Made by a program: the position numbers and the translations under genes. The notes under the pieces are model-generated. The model saw nothing but the letters and a program-made list of their open reading frames with translations, ran no database searches and was not told where the DNA came from. Below, piece by piece: positions 42,302 through 49,853 of a DNA stretch of 64,000 bases (positions are counted from its first letter, which is position 1; each line of letters opens with the position of its first letter). The DNA comes from FEN-1219 sp039933105 (GTDB lineage: Bacteria > Pseudomonadota > Gammaproteobacteria > Steroidobacterales > Rariloculaceae): the NCBI GenBank assembly GCA_039933105.1, contig JBDTOT010000001.1, forward strand, positions 131,271 through 195,270. Reading direction: 5' to 3'.

Positions 42302-43725
42302 TGACTGGGGCCTCCGGCCTTGTCTTCCACTACGATTCCGCGCGCGTCGAGTTCTCGGCGAATTCGGTCGGCTTCCTTGAAATTGCGTTCGCTCCTGGAA
42401 GCCTCGCGCTGTCTGACCAAGGAGTCAATCTCCGCGGTTTCCGTATCGCTCGCGGTGACCGTTCCGGAACCGCTAACCGCGCTCGGCTCCGCAACGAGCG
42501 CTCCTGCTCCCGCCGCCTGAAACCATGTCACGGGGTCGACGGACAGCAGCCCGAGTAGCCAAGCGCTTGCCCGCAGCGACTCGGCCTGTGCGCGCTTCTC
42601 GGCGGCGTCGGTGGCGCGATTCGCAGCGCGCACGAAGCCAAACAGCTCCGCGATCGCTTCCGGCGTGTTCAGGTCGTCCTCGAGCGCCGCGAGCACTGCG
42701 GCGGAGGGCTCACCCGACGGCGCTCCAGTCAGAGCGCCCTCGACGCCGGCATCGCGCAACACGCGATACATGCTGTCCAGCTTCTGCCGCGTTTCCCCAA
42801 CGAGTTGATCGGTCCAGTCCAGCGGCTTGCGGTAGTGCGCCGTCAACAGGACGAGCCGAATGGTCTCACCGCCGTGTTCGTGCAACATGTCCTTGATCAG
42901 CTTCACGTTGCCGAGCGATTTCGACATCTTCTCGCCATTCGCTTGCACGAGACCGTTGTGCATCCAGTAGCGCGCGAAGCGCGCTCCGCCGTGCGCGCAC
43001 GTACTCTGCGCAACTTCGTTCTCGTGGTGCGGGAATACGAGATCGACGCCGCCGCCGTGGATGTCGATCGTGTCGCCGAGATGCGCCTCCGCCATGGCCG
43101 AGCACTCGATATGCCACCCCGGCCGGCCGCGCCCCCACGGGCTGTCCCAGCCCACGATCGCGGGCGGCGACGGTTTCCACAATACGAAGTCGGCCGGGCT
43201 CTGTTTGTACGGCGCCACCTCGACCCGCGCACCGGCGATCATCTCGTCCGGATCGCGCCTGGAAAGGTGACCGTAGTCCGCGTACTTCGGCACGTCGAAC
43301 AGCACGTGGCTTTGCGCCGCATATGCGTGCCCCGCTGCGATCAGGCGCTCGATCATGCGAATGATCTGCGGGATGCTCTGCGTCACGCGCGGCTCGACAT
43401 CGGGCGGCGCCACGCCTAGCACGTCGAGATCGGCGTGAAACGCTTTCAGATACCGTTCGGTGATCACGCCGATCGGCGCGCCTTCGGCGGCCGCGGCGTC
43501 ATTGATCTTGTCGTCGACATCCGTGACGTTGCGCGCGTAAGTCAGCGTGTAAGTCCGACGCAGCAACCGCGCCAGCACATCGAACACGACGTAGGGCCGC
43601 GCATTGCCGACGTGCGCGTAGTTGTAGACCGTGGGTCCGCAGACGTACATCGTCACGCGGCCGGGAACGGCCGGCTCGAAGCGCTCGCGGGCGCGGGTCA
43701 ACGTGTTATGGAGAGCTAGCGCCAT
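42286..43725 (-). CDS. cysS: cysteinyl-tRNA synthetase
   Basis: CysS charges tRNA-Cys. The 479-residue class I enzyme has the HIGH-equivalent HVGNARPYVVFDVL, zinc ligands in CGPTVYNYAH and ECSAMAEAHLG, HENEVAQSTCAHG and the KMSKS loop GEKMSKSLGN. A Ala/Ser/Thr-rich insert (around residues 410-435) precedes the C-terminal anticodon-binding region. It is divergent from hisI and starts the yidD-holA-nadD gene series. Confidence 0.97.
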   Translation of the reverse strand: MALALHNTLTRARERFEPAVPGRVTMYVCGPTVYNYAHVGNARPYVVFDVLARLLRRTYTLTYARNVTDVDDKINDAAAAEGAPIGVITERYLKAFHADLDVLGVAPPDVEPRVTQSIPQIIRMIERLIAAGHAYAAQSHVLFDVPKYADYGHLSRRDPDEMIAGARVEVAPYKQSPADFVLWKPSPPAIVGWDSPWGRGRPGWHIECSAMAEAHLGDTIDIHGGGVDLVFPHHENEVAQSTCAHGGARFARYWMHNGLVQANGEKMSKSLGNVKLIKDMLHEHGGETIRLVLLTAHYRKPLDWTDQLVGETRQKLDSMYRVLRDAGVEGALTGAPSGEPSAAVLAALEDDLNTPEAIAELFGFVRAANRATDAAEKRAQAESLRASAWLLGLLSVDPVTWFQAAGAGALVAEPSAVSGSGTVTASDTETAEIDSLVRQREASRSERNFKEADRIRRELDARGIVVEDKAGGPSQWRRR

Positions 43726-43810
43726 GCGGGGCTGGGCTTTAGAACGGCAATCACGGGCGCCATGATACCAAGCCGGCCATGGTGGCCGGGTGGCGAACGG
43801 GGATTCCGCC

Positions 43811-43816
43811 TATAAT
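43811..43816 (+). promoter_or_regulatory. -10 element upstream of hisI
   Basis: Perfect TATAAT, 30 bases before the hisI ATG. No clear -35 at 17 bases (GGGTGG). Confidence 0.5.
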
Positions 43817-43846
43817 TTCGCCCCATCAACGACACGGACTCCTGCC

Positions 43847-44311
43847 ATGGCCAATGATTTCGCGGCGCGAACGAGCGTCGAGCAAGTCGAGGAAGGCGCC
43901 GATCTCGCGCCGAAATTCGACGCCGACGGCTTGATCCCGGCCGTCACCACCGATTCCACGAGCGGCGAGCTACTGATGGTCGGCTACATGAACGCGGAAG
44001 CGCTGCGCAAGACGATCGAGACCGGCGAAGCGCATTACTGGAGCCGCAGCCGGCAGGTGCTGTGGCACAAAGGCGCGACCAGCGGGCTCGTGCAGAAAGT
44101 CACCGAGCTCATGATCGACGACGACCAGGACTGCGTGTGGCTCAAGGTCGCGGTGGCGGGCGGCGCGAGCTGCCACGTGGGCTACCGCACGTGCTTCTAC
44201 CGGCGCATCCCGCTCGGGAAGCAAGCGCACGCGCTCGAGTTCACGGAGACCGAGAAAGTCTTCGACCCGCAGGTCGTCTACGGCGACGTGCCGAACCCGA
44301 CGCAGCTGTAG
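43847..44311 (+). CDS. hisI: phosphoribosyl-AMP cyclohydrolase
   Basis: HisI opens the purine ring of phosphoribosyl-AMP in histidine biosynthesis. ATG 43847 gives 154 residues. The zinc/metal motif elements are WSRSRQVLWHKGATSG, DDDQDCVWLKV (metal-binding aspartates) and GGASCHVGYRTCFYR (cysteines). It is the stand-alone short HisI, without the HisE domain. No other his genes are nearby, so it is detached from the operon. Confidence 0.95.
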   Translation: MANDFAARTSVEQVEEGADLAPKFDADGLIPAVTTDSTSGELLMVGYMNAEALRKTIETGEAHYWSRSRQVLWHKGATSGLVQKVTELMIDDDQDCVWLKVAVAGGASCHVGYRTCFYRRIPLGKQAHALEFTETEKVFDPQVVYGDVPNPTQL

Positions 44312-44321
44312 TCGCGGCGCC

Positions 44322-44341
44322 ACGTCAGAATTCGCTGACGT
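44322..44341. repeat. short hairpin after hisI
   Basis: ACGTCAG (44322-44328) pairs with CTGACGT (44335-44341) around AATTCG, ten bases after the hisI stop. No T tract follows, so it may be a weak terminator or RNA-stabilising hairpin. A second 6-bp hairpin (GTGCGC/GCGCAC) lies at 44368-44385. Confidence 0.45.
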
Positions 44342-44449
44342 AGCACCGGGATGCCGGCTGACACCACGTGCGCTCGTAGGCGCACATCCCCGCGCAAGGT
44401 ATCCGTCTAAATTAGACCCATCATCAGCGAACGATCGATGGAGGGTACC

Positions 44450-44995
44450 GTGAGAAAACAGACATTTACTTCCGCTCTAATAGTAGCAAGCGCTGCGCTT
44501 TGGTTCACCGGATGCGCGGGCGCCGGCAACCGCACCGCTGGTGAACATATCGATGACGCTACCCTGACCGCCAAGGTCAAGACGGCGCTCATTGGCGACG
44601 AGCGCACGAAGGCGCGCCAGATCGATGTGGAGACGTTCAAGGGGGTTGTGCAGCTAAATGGCTTCGTCGACTCCGCCGCAGCCAAAACGGCAGCGGCCTC
44701 GGTCGCTCGGGGCGTATCCGGCGTGGGAAGTGTGAAGAACAACTTGCAAGTCGGCGCCGATCGGACCGCCGGGCGAACGGTGGATGACACCGGGATCACC
44801 GCAAAGGTGCGAGCGGCTCTAATCGACGATCCGCGCACCAAGTCGCACCAGATCGAGGTCACGACGAACGGCGGTGTGGTGCAATTGGGCGGGTTCGTCG
44901 ATACCGCCGCAAGCAAGGCGGCGGCGGAACAGCTGGCTGGCCGTGTCGCTGGTGTCACCCGCGTCACCAACCGGCTCCAGGTGCGTCCGAACTGA
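44450..44995 (+). CDS. lipoprotein with two BON domains
   Basis: The GTG at 44450 is supported by a GGAGG box six bases upstream; the in-frame ATG at 44438 would absorb that box. The protein has a lipoprotein signal (MRKQTFTSALIVASAALW then FTGC lipobox) and two BON repeats (about residues 35-100 and 110-180) with VVQLNGFVDSAAAK and VVQLGGFVDTAASK. BON proteins such as OsmY/DolP act at the envelope, often stress induced. The gene is single and separated from hisI by 138 bases. Confidence 0.9.
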   Translation: MRKQTFTSALIVASAALWFTGCAGAGNRTAGEHIDDATLTAKVKTALIGDERTKARQIDVETFKGVVQLNGFVDSAAAKTAAASVARGVSGVGSVKNNLQVGADRTAGRTVDDTGITAKVRAALIDDPRTKSHQIEVTTNGGVVQLGGFVDTAASKAAAEQLAGRVAGVTRVTNRLQVRPN

Positions 44996-45006
44996 GCCGC
45001 GGGTTT

Positions 45007-45047
45007 TTTCGGCCACGGGCCTCGCAGTCGAGGCCCGCTGGCCGAAA
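45007..45047. repeat. long inverted repeat downstream of the BON lipoprotein gene
   Basis: The arms 45007-45024 and 45029-45047 form a stem of 18 bp with a single bulge: TTTCGGCCA plus CGGGCCTCG, loop CAGT, CGAGGCCCG, bulged C, TGGCCGAAA. The T run lies at the 5' side (45004-45009), not the 3' side expected for a plus-strand terminator; on the minus strand it becomes an A run. It ends one base before the stop of the next minus-strand gene, so it may protect or terminate both messages. Confidence 0.7.
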
Positions 45048-45048
45048 G

Positions 45049-45567
45049 TCAGATACGCAATCGTTGCGTCGGCGACCCGGCCGAATCGACAACGCCATGA
45101 CCGAGCAGCCACGCACGCGCGTACACGCCGTCGCCCTCGAACCACGCGCGGGCTGAACCTTCGCGAAAGCTGTAGCCCCACGCGTCCATGTCCCCCAGAC
45201 ATCGCTCTGTTCCGAAACCGTCGAGCCGGTGGGCGAGCAGCACCTGCAGATAACAGACGCCGCACTCCTCTTCGTCCGTACCTCCGGCGTCAGTCGCGAG
45301 CGCCGCGCGACGCGCGTCGTCCATGCAGATGAAATGACTGAGCTCGTGCAGGAACGAATGCGCGGGGGTGTCGGCGCGCACATAGACAATGTTGCCGATC
45401 AGACCCGCTTCGGTGTCCTTCCAGTAGGAGCCGGGGATTTCTGAGTCGGTTGGCACTTGCTCGAGGCGAGCGCCGTACGCCACGAGCAACGCGTCGATCT
45501 GTGCGCCATCGAGCTCCGCCAGCAACACGACGGTCGCGTCCGGGGCACGGGCGACAGCGGCACCCAT
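45049..45567 (-). CDS. hypothetical protein with HELSH zinc-metalloprotease-like motif
   Basis: The 172-residue protein contains HSFLHELSHFICMDDARR, in which HELSH fits the HExxH zincin pattern, followed by an acidic/Cys segment (GGTDEEECGVCYLQ). There is no signal peptide or membrane helix, so it is probably cytosolic. No family is confidently recognised, though similar conserved hypotheticals appear to exist in related bacteria. It begins five bases after the lptE stop, so it belongs to the metX-metY-lptE gene series. Confidence 0.75.
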   Translation of the reverse strand: MGAAVARAPDATVVLLAELDGAQIDALLVAYGARLEQVPTDSEIPGSYWKDTEAGLIGNIVYVRADTPAHSFLHELSHFICMDDARRAALATDAGGTDEEECGVCYLQVLLAHRLDGFGTERCLGDMDAWGYSFREGSARAWFEGDGVYARAWLLGHGVVDSAGSPTQRLRI

Positions 45568-45572
45568 CTCGC

Positions 45573-46115
45573 TCAGATCTTTGGCACGCCGGCCGGCGTG
45601 GCTGGGGACGTCGCGCCACCGGATTCGATGCGCCGCATCACACGGCGCGCGAGGTCTTCGGCCAGAGCGCGGCGCAGAACTTCTTCCTCGGAGGCCTTCG
45701 CCAGCACTTGTGTCTCGTCGAACGTATAGCTGCGGGTGACGATCAGCGTTTCGTCGTCGACGAGGGCTTTCCCTGCGACCTTCAACGAGAACGTCACGGA
45801 GTAGAACACTTCGTACTCACGCGGAATGTTGCGCGCAGAGACCGACAGCACGCGTTGCCCGCTCTCGTCCGCCGTGACGTCGAGCTCGGCGGCACCTTCA
45901 TCCGGCGCGCGCAGCACCTGCGCTCCGCGCTGGCGCAACGTGTCAGTCAGCGCCAGTAGGAAGTCCGAGTGCGCGCTTCCCGTCTTGACGTAGGTCTTGC
46001 CCATCGCAGGCGGCAGCGAGCCCGCGCCCTGCAGATGAAAGCCGCACCCGGCCAGCAGGCACAGACCACCCAACAGTAACGCGCGCAGCAAGCCACGTGA
46101 CCAGCAACGGCTCAT
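45573..46115 (-). CDS. lptE: LPS-assembly lipoprotein LptE
   Basis: LptE plugs the LptD barrel and helps insert lipopolysaccharide. The 180-residue protein has a lipobox (LLAGC) after the signal peptide, then GFHLQGAGSLPPAMGKTYV, the conserved CGFHLRG-type opening of the family, and the YEVFYSVTFSLKV strand. It overlaps the upstream CoA-binding gene by ATGA. The usual leuS-lptE-holA order is broken: leuS and holA lie elsewhere. Confidence 0.9.
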   Translation of the reverse strand: MSRCWSRGLLRALLLGGLCLLAGCGFHLQGAGSLPPAMGKTYVKTGSAHSDFLLALTDTLRQRGAQVLRAPDEGAAELDVTADESGQRVLSVSARNIPREYEVFYSVTFSLKVAGKALVDDETLIVTRSYTFDETQVLAKASEEEVLRRALAEDLARRVMRRIESGGATSPATPAGVPKI

Positions 46116-46606
46116 TGCAGACCCCCGCGCCGAGACGTGACGCGCTCCGTGTTGAAACCGAGCCAGTGCATGCGCCCGGCATAGCGAGCGTGCTCGACCT
46201 TAAGGCACCGATCCATGACCACCGCGAGCCCCCCCTCCTCTGCGATCCTCGCACCCTCCTCGTTGATGACGGTGAACTGCGTCCAGAGCGATTTCGCACC
46301 GATCGCAACGGCGTCACGCGCAATGCCGGGCAGCGCATCCGGCGCGCGGAACACGTCAACCATGTCGACAGGCTCGGGCACATCAAGCAAGCTCGCGTAG
46401 CTGCGTTCTCCCAGGATTTCCTTTTCGCGCGGATTCACGGGGATCACGCGGTAGCCGTGGCGCTTCAAATAGAACCCGACGAAATAGCTCGCGCGTAGCG
46501 GGTTGTTCGAGAGGCCCACGATCGCGATCGATTTGCTGTTCAGCAGCACGCGTTGGATCGTGAGCGGATCCTGATAGCGACGCACATCGAACGGCGCTGT
46601 TGTCAT
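46112..46606 (-). CDS. CoA-binding domain protein (YccU-like)
   Basis: The ATG at 46606 gives 164 residues and overlaps the metY stop (ATGA). The Rossmann-like CoA-binding fold is seen in KSIAIVGLSNNPLRASYFVG, GYRVIPVNPREKEILG, DMVDVFRAPD and KSLWTQFTVINEEGAR. Proteins of this family (YccU) bind CoA but have no assigned reaction. It links the methionine genes to lptE through overlapping codons, which may be only for expression. Confidence 0.9.
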   Translation of the reverse strand: MTTAPFDVRRYQDPLTIQRVLLNSKSIAIVGLSNNPLRASYFVGFYLKRHGYRVIPVNPREKEILGERSYASLLDVPEPVDMVDVFRAPDALPGIARDAVAIGAKSLWTQFTVINEEGARIAEEGGLAVVMDRCLKVEHARYAGRMHWLGFNTERVTSRRGGLQ

Positions 46607-47910
46607 CGTGCTGCCTCCGCGCTCGAGCGCACGTTCGCGAATCCTTGCTCGATATCCCAAATCAGATCCTCGACATCTTCGATACCTACCGACAGCCGGA
46701 CCGTGCCGGCGCGCACGCCGGCAGCTTCCAGCTCGTGCTCCTCGAGCTGGCGGTGCGTGGTGCTCGCGGGGTGGATGACCAGGCTCTTCGCGTCGCCCAC
46801 GTTAGCGAGGTGGGACCAGAGAGTCACGCCGCGGATGAAGTTCTGGCCCGCATCGCGGCCACCCTTCAAGTCGAACGAGAACACCGCGCCCGCGCCGCGG
46901 GGCAGGTACTTGTCCACGAGCCCGCGATAGCGGCTCGATGGCAACGCCGGATGCGTCACATTCGACACCAGCTCGTGCGACTCGAGATAGCGCGCGACCG
47001 CGAGCGCGTTGCTGACATGGCGCTCCATGCGAAGCGACAGCGTCTCGAGCCCCTGCAGCAACAGGAACGCGTTGAACGGGCTCAAGCATGCCCCTAGATC
47101 GCGCAGCGTCTCGGCGCGAACCTTCATTAAATAGCCGTAGGTGCCGAATGTTTCGTGGAACTGCAGGCCGTGATACGCCGGCGACGGCTCCGCAATCACG
47201 GGATAACGGCCGTTCGACCAATTGAACGTGCCGGAATCGACGACCACACCACCGATGCTCGTCCCGTGCCCGCCGATGAATTTCGTCGCCGAGTGCAGCA
47301 CGATGTCCGCGCCCCATTCAATCGGCCGACACAAGTACGGTGTCGCGAACGTGTTGTCGACGAGCAGCGGAGCGCCGTGCTCGTGCGCGATGCGCGCGAT
47401 ACCCTCGATGTCGAGCACGTTGCCGCCGGGATTGCCTATGGTTTCCGCGAAGAACGCCTTCGTGTTCGGGCGCGCAGCCGCCTTCCATGCGTCTAGATTG
47501 TCCGGATCCACCAGAGTGAACTCCACGGACATCTTGCGCAGCAGATGCTTCAGCTGGTTGACCGTGCCGCCGTAGAGCGCAGCCGACGACACCACGTGGT
47601 CACCCGCCGACAGCATCGTGAACAGCGCTCCGGCCTGCGCCGCAATTCCGCTCGCGAACGCGACTGCGCCGCAACCACCCTCGAGGCTCGCCATGCGCTC
47701 CTCGAACACCGCAGTCGTCGGATTCATGATCCGCGTGTAGGTGTTCCCGTACTCCTGGAGATTGAAATACGCGGCCGCCGACTCGGGGTCTTCGAACACA
47801 TAGCTCGTCGTCTGATAGATCGGCACGGCGCGGGCGCCGGTGTTCGGGTCCGGGCGCTGGCCCGCATGGACCTGGCGGGTCTCGAAGCCGAATTCGCGTG
47901 ATTCTTCCAT
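46603..47910 (-). CDS. metY: O-acetylhomoserine aminocarboxypropyltransferase / sulfhydrylase
   Basis: MetY makes homocysteine from O-acyl-homoserine and sulfide using PLP. The ATG at 47910 gives 435 residues. The PLP Lys is in LHSATKFIGGHGTSIGG; other elements are FGFETRQVHAGQRPD, YGNTYTRIMNPTTAVFEERM, FASGIAAQAGALFTML and DNTFATPYLCRP. Length (longer than MetB/MetZ) fits MetY. It follows metX by ten bases, forming a direct sulfhydrylation pathway. Confidence 0.94.
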   Translation of the reverse strand: MEESREFGFETRQVHAGQRPDPNTGARAVPIYQTTSYVFEDPESAAAYFNLQEYGNTYTRIMNPTTAVFEERMASLEGGCGAVAFASGIAAQAGALFTMLSAGDHVVSSAALYGGTVNQLKHLLRKMSVEFTLVDPDNLDAWKAAARPNTKAFFAETIGNPGGNVLDIEGIARIAHEHGAPLLVDNTFATPYLCRPIEWGADIVLHSATKFIGGHGTSIGGVVVDSGTFNWSNGRYPVIAEPSPAYHGLQFHETFGTYGYLMKVRAETLRDLGACLSPFNAFLLLQGLETLSLRMERHVSNALAVARYLESHELVSNVTHPALPSSRYRGLVDKYLPRGAGAVFSFDLKGGRDAGQNFIRGVTLWSHLANVGDAKSLVIHPASTTHRQLEEHELEAAGVRAGTVRLSVGIEDVEDLIWDIEQGFANVRSSAEAAR

Positions 47911-47920
47911 GGGGCGCCCC

Positions 47921-49120
47921 TTAAAGAGCGAGGAATTGACGAATGATAGGAGTCTGGCGCGCCTCCTCCAACAGGAAGCAGTCATGTCCGTAGGGCGCAT
48001 CGATGACGTGCAGCTCGACTTGCTTGCCAGCGGCGCGCAGCGCTGCAGCGAGATCCTCCGAGCCCGCCGGCGGATACAGCCAGTCGGAACTGAACGCGAT
48101 CAGCAGCGTCCGCGCCGCGATATCGCGCACGGCGGCCGTAAGATTACCGGCGCCGTACTGCCGCGCAAGATCGAAATACGAAAGCGCGCGCGACATATAG
48201 AGGTAGGTGTTGGCGTCGAAGCGCTTCACGAAGCTGTCCGCCTGATGGCGCAGGTAGCTCTCGATCTCGAACTCGGGTTCCGTGAGGCGGTAGCGGATGT
48301 CCCCGCCGAACTGGAGTCGACGCCCGAACTTCGTGCCCAAGGCCGGTGCCGATAGATACGTCATGTGGCCGATCATGCGTGCGATGCCCATGCCGGCCGT
48401 GGGCGTGCGGTCCGTGCCGTAGTAGTGCCCGTCCTGCCAGCTCGGGTCGGTGGTGATGGCGTTACGCGCGATCGCGTTCCACGCGACACCCTGTGGCTGC
48501 AGCGCGTGCGTGCTCGCAATCGGAATGATCGCGCCGACCTCGTCGGCGTACCGCACCGCCCACTCCAGCGCCTGCATGCCGCCGAGCGAGCCGCCGCTCA
48601 CCGCCGCAAGGCGCGTGATTCCGAGTTCGTGCAACAACGCGCGCTCGGCGCGGACCATGTCCGCGACCGTGATCACGGGAAAATCGGTGCCGAAGGGCCG
48701 GCCCGTCACGGGATTTAGAGACGACGGGCCCGTGGTACCGCGGCAGCCCCCGAGCAAGTTCGTGCTCACGACGTAGAACTCGTTGGTGTCGAACGCCTTG
48801 CCGGGCCCGATCATTCCGTCCCACCAGCCGAGCGCAGCACCTCTGCCCGCATCGCGCTCGTCGGCGCGAAAGCCGTCGCGCGTGCCCACCTCGTTCGGCG
48901 CTCGCGAGTAACCGGCGGCATGCGCGTCCCCGGACAGCGCATGACACACGAGAATCACGTTGTCGCGCGCGGGCGAAAGCCTGCCGTAGGTTTCGTAAGC
49001 GATACGGACCGAGGGGATTTCGCGGCCGCAGTCGAGCGGCAGCGGTTGCGAAAGATCGAGGAACTGCGTGTCGACGACGCCGACGGAGCCCACTTCAATA
49101 TTGGATGTGCGTGCGGGCAT
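47921..49120 (-). CDS. metX: homoserine O-acyltransferase (MetX)
   Basis: MetX acylates homoserine as the first step of methionine synthesis. The 399-residue alpha/beta hydrolase has ILVCHALSGDAHAAGY, the nucleophile elbow SGGSLGGMQALEW (Ser), the Asp in IAFSSDWLYPP and the His in PYGHDCFLLEEA. Whether acetyl- or succinyl-CoA is used cannot be decided by eye. A loop of about 25 residues (NEVGTRDGFRADERDAGR) is inserted before the GWWDGMIGPGKA motif. It is divergent from the OsmC gene. Confidence 0.93.
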   Translation of the reverse strand: MPARTSNIEVGSVGVVDTQFLDLSQPLPLDCGREIPSVRIAYETYGRLSPARDNVILVCHALSGDAHAAGYSRAPNEVGTRDGFRADERDAGRGAALGWWDGMIGPGKAFDTNEFYVVSTNLLGGCRGTTGPSSLNPVTGRPFGTDFPVITVADMVRAERALLHELGITRLAAVSGGSLGGMQALEWAVRYADEVGAIIPIASTHALQPQGVAWNAIARNAITTDPSWQDGHYYGTDRTPTAGMGIARMIGHMTYLSAPALGTKFGRRLQFGGDIRYRLTEPEFEIESYLRHQADSFVKRFDANTYLYMSRALSYFDLARQYGAGNLTAAVRDIAARTLLIAFSSDWLYPPAGSEDLAAALRAAGKQVELHVIDAPYGHDCFLLEEARQTPIIRQFLAL

Positions 49121-49149
49121 TTACTGAATATTGTTATCGCCGAGCGTTT

Positions 49150-49179
49150 TAGACAAGCTCGACGAGCCGGGCGTATGAT
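49150..49179 (+). promoter_or_regulatory. sigma-70-like promoter of the OsmC-family gene
   Basis: TAGACA (49150-49155) and TATGAT (49174-49179) are separated by 18 bases, matching five of six -35 and five of six -10 positions. The expected start is near 49186, giving a leader of about 50 bases. Confidence 0.6.
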
Positions 49180-49237
49180 CCCGCGCTCCCTCACGAACCA
49201 CCCACGAACCGCGATCCGTTATCTAGAGGAGACTTCA

Positions 49238-49804
49238 ATGGCCGAAAAGAAAGTCGAGAAGAAACTCAAGAACGGCGTCAACGTCGACGCATTGCTCGCC
49301 GCACGCGAAGCGCTGAAGAAGGCACCGCAGGCAGCGAAGTTCAAGTGGCGCGCGTCGTGCAAATGGGAAAGCGGCACGCATAGCAGCACGAAGGTCAAAG
49401 GGTTCTACGGGCTCGGGGAAGAGCACAAGCACAAGACCGAGTTCACGTTCGCGGCGGACCACCCGGAGATCTTCGCATCTGAGGACCTCGGCGCCACTCC
49501 AGTCGAATACGTGCTCGTGGGTCTCGCGAGCTGCCTCACCGCCGGCGTCGCAGCGGTGGCCGAGAATCGCGGCGTCAAGCTGCGTTCCGTCGAGGCGAAG
49601 CTCGAAGGCGCGATGGATATTCAGGGCATCCTCGGCATCGACAGCGACGTGCGCAACGGCTACGACGACATCAAGGTCACGTTCAAAATCGACGCGGATG
49701 CGACGAAGAAAGAGATCGAAGCGATCGTGGCCCAATCGCAGAAGCGCTCGGCGGTCTACGACATCCTCACGAATCCGACGAACGTGGCCGTAGTCGTCGC
49801 ATAA
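49238..49804 (+). CDS. OsmC/Ohr family protein
   Basis: The 188-residue protein starts at ATG 49238 with AGAGGA eight bases upstream. After a Lys-rich N-terminus (MAEKKVEKKLKNGVNVDALL) it has the OsmC fold with LGATPVEYVLVGLASCLTAG, where the Cys is the family peroxidatic residue, and DDIKVTFKIDADA. The N-terminal 50 residues are an extension not seen in E. coli OsmC. OsmC proteins reduce organic hydroperoxides. It is divergent from metX. Confidence 0.9.
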   Translation: MAEKKVEKKLKNGVNVDALLAAREALKKAPQAAKFKWRASCKWESGTHSSTKVKGFYGLGEEHKHKTEFTFAADHPEIFASEDLGATPVEYVLVGLASCLTAGVAAVAENRGVKLRSVEAKLEGAMDIQGILGIDSDVRNGYDDIKVTFKIDADATKKEIEAIVAQSQKRSAVYDILTNPTNVAVVVA

Positions 49805-49853
49805 CGCGCACGACATTTCAGCGAGGCGCGTCATCGAACGCTTCACGACGGTC

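Noticed and set aside
44368..44385. Candidate small RNA between hisI and the BON lipoprotein gene
   Set aside because: Two short hairpins occur, but there is no promoter or T-tail to define a transcript.
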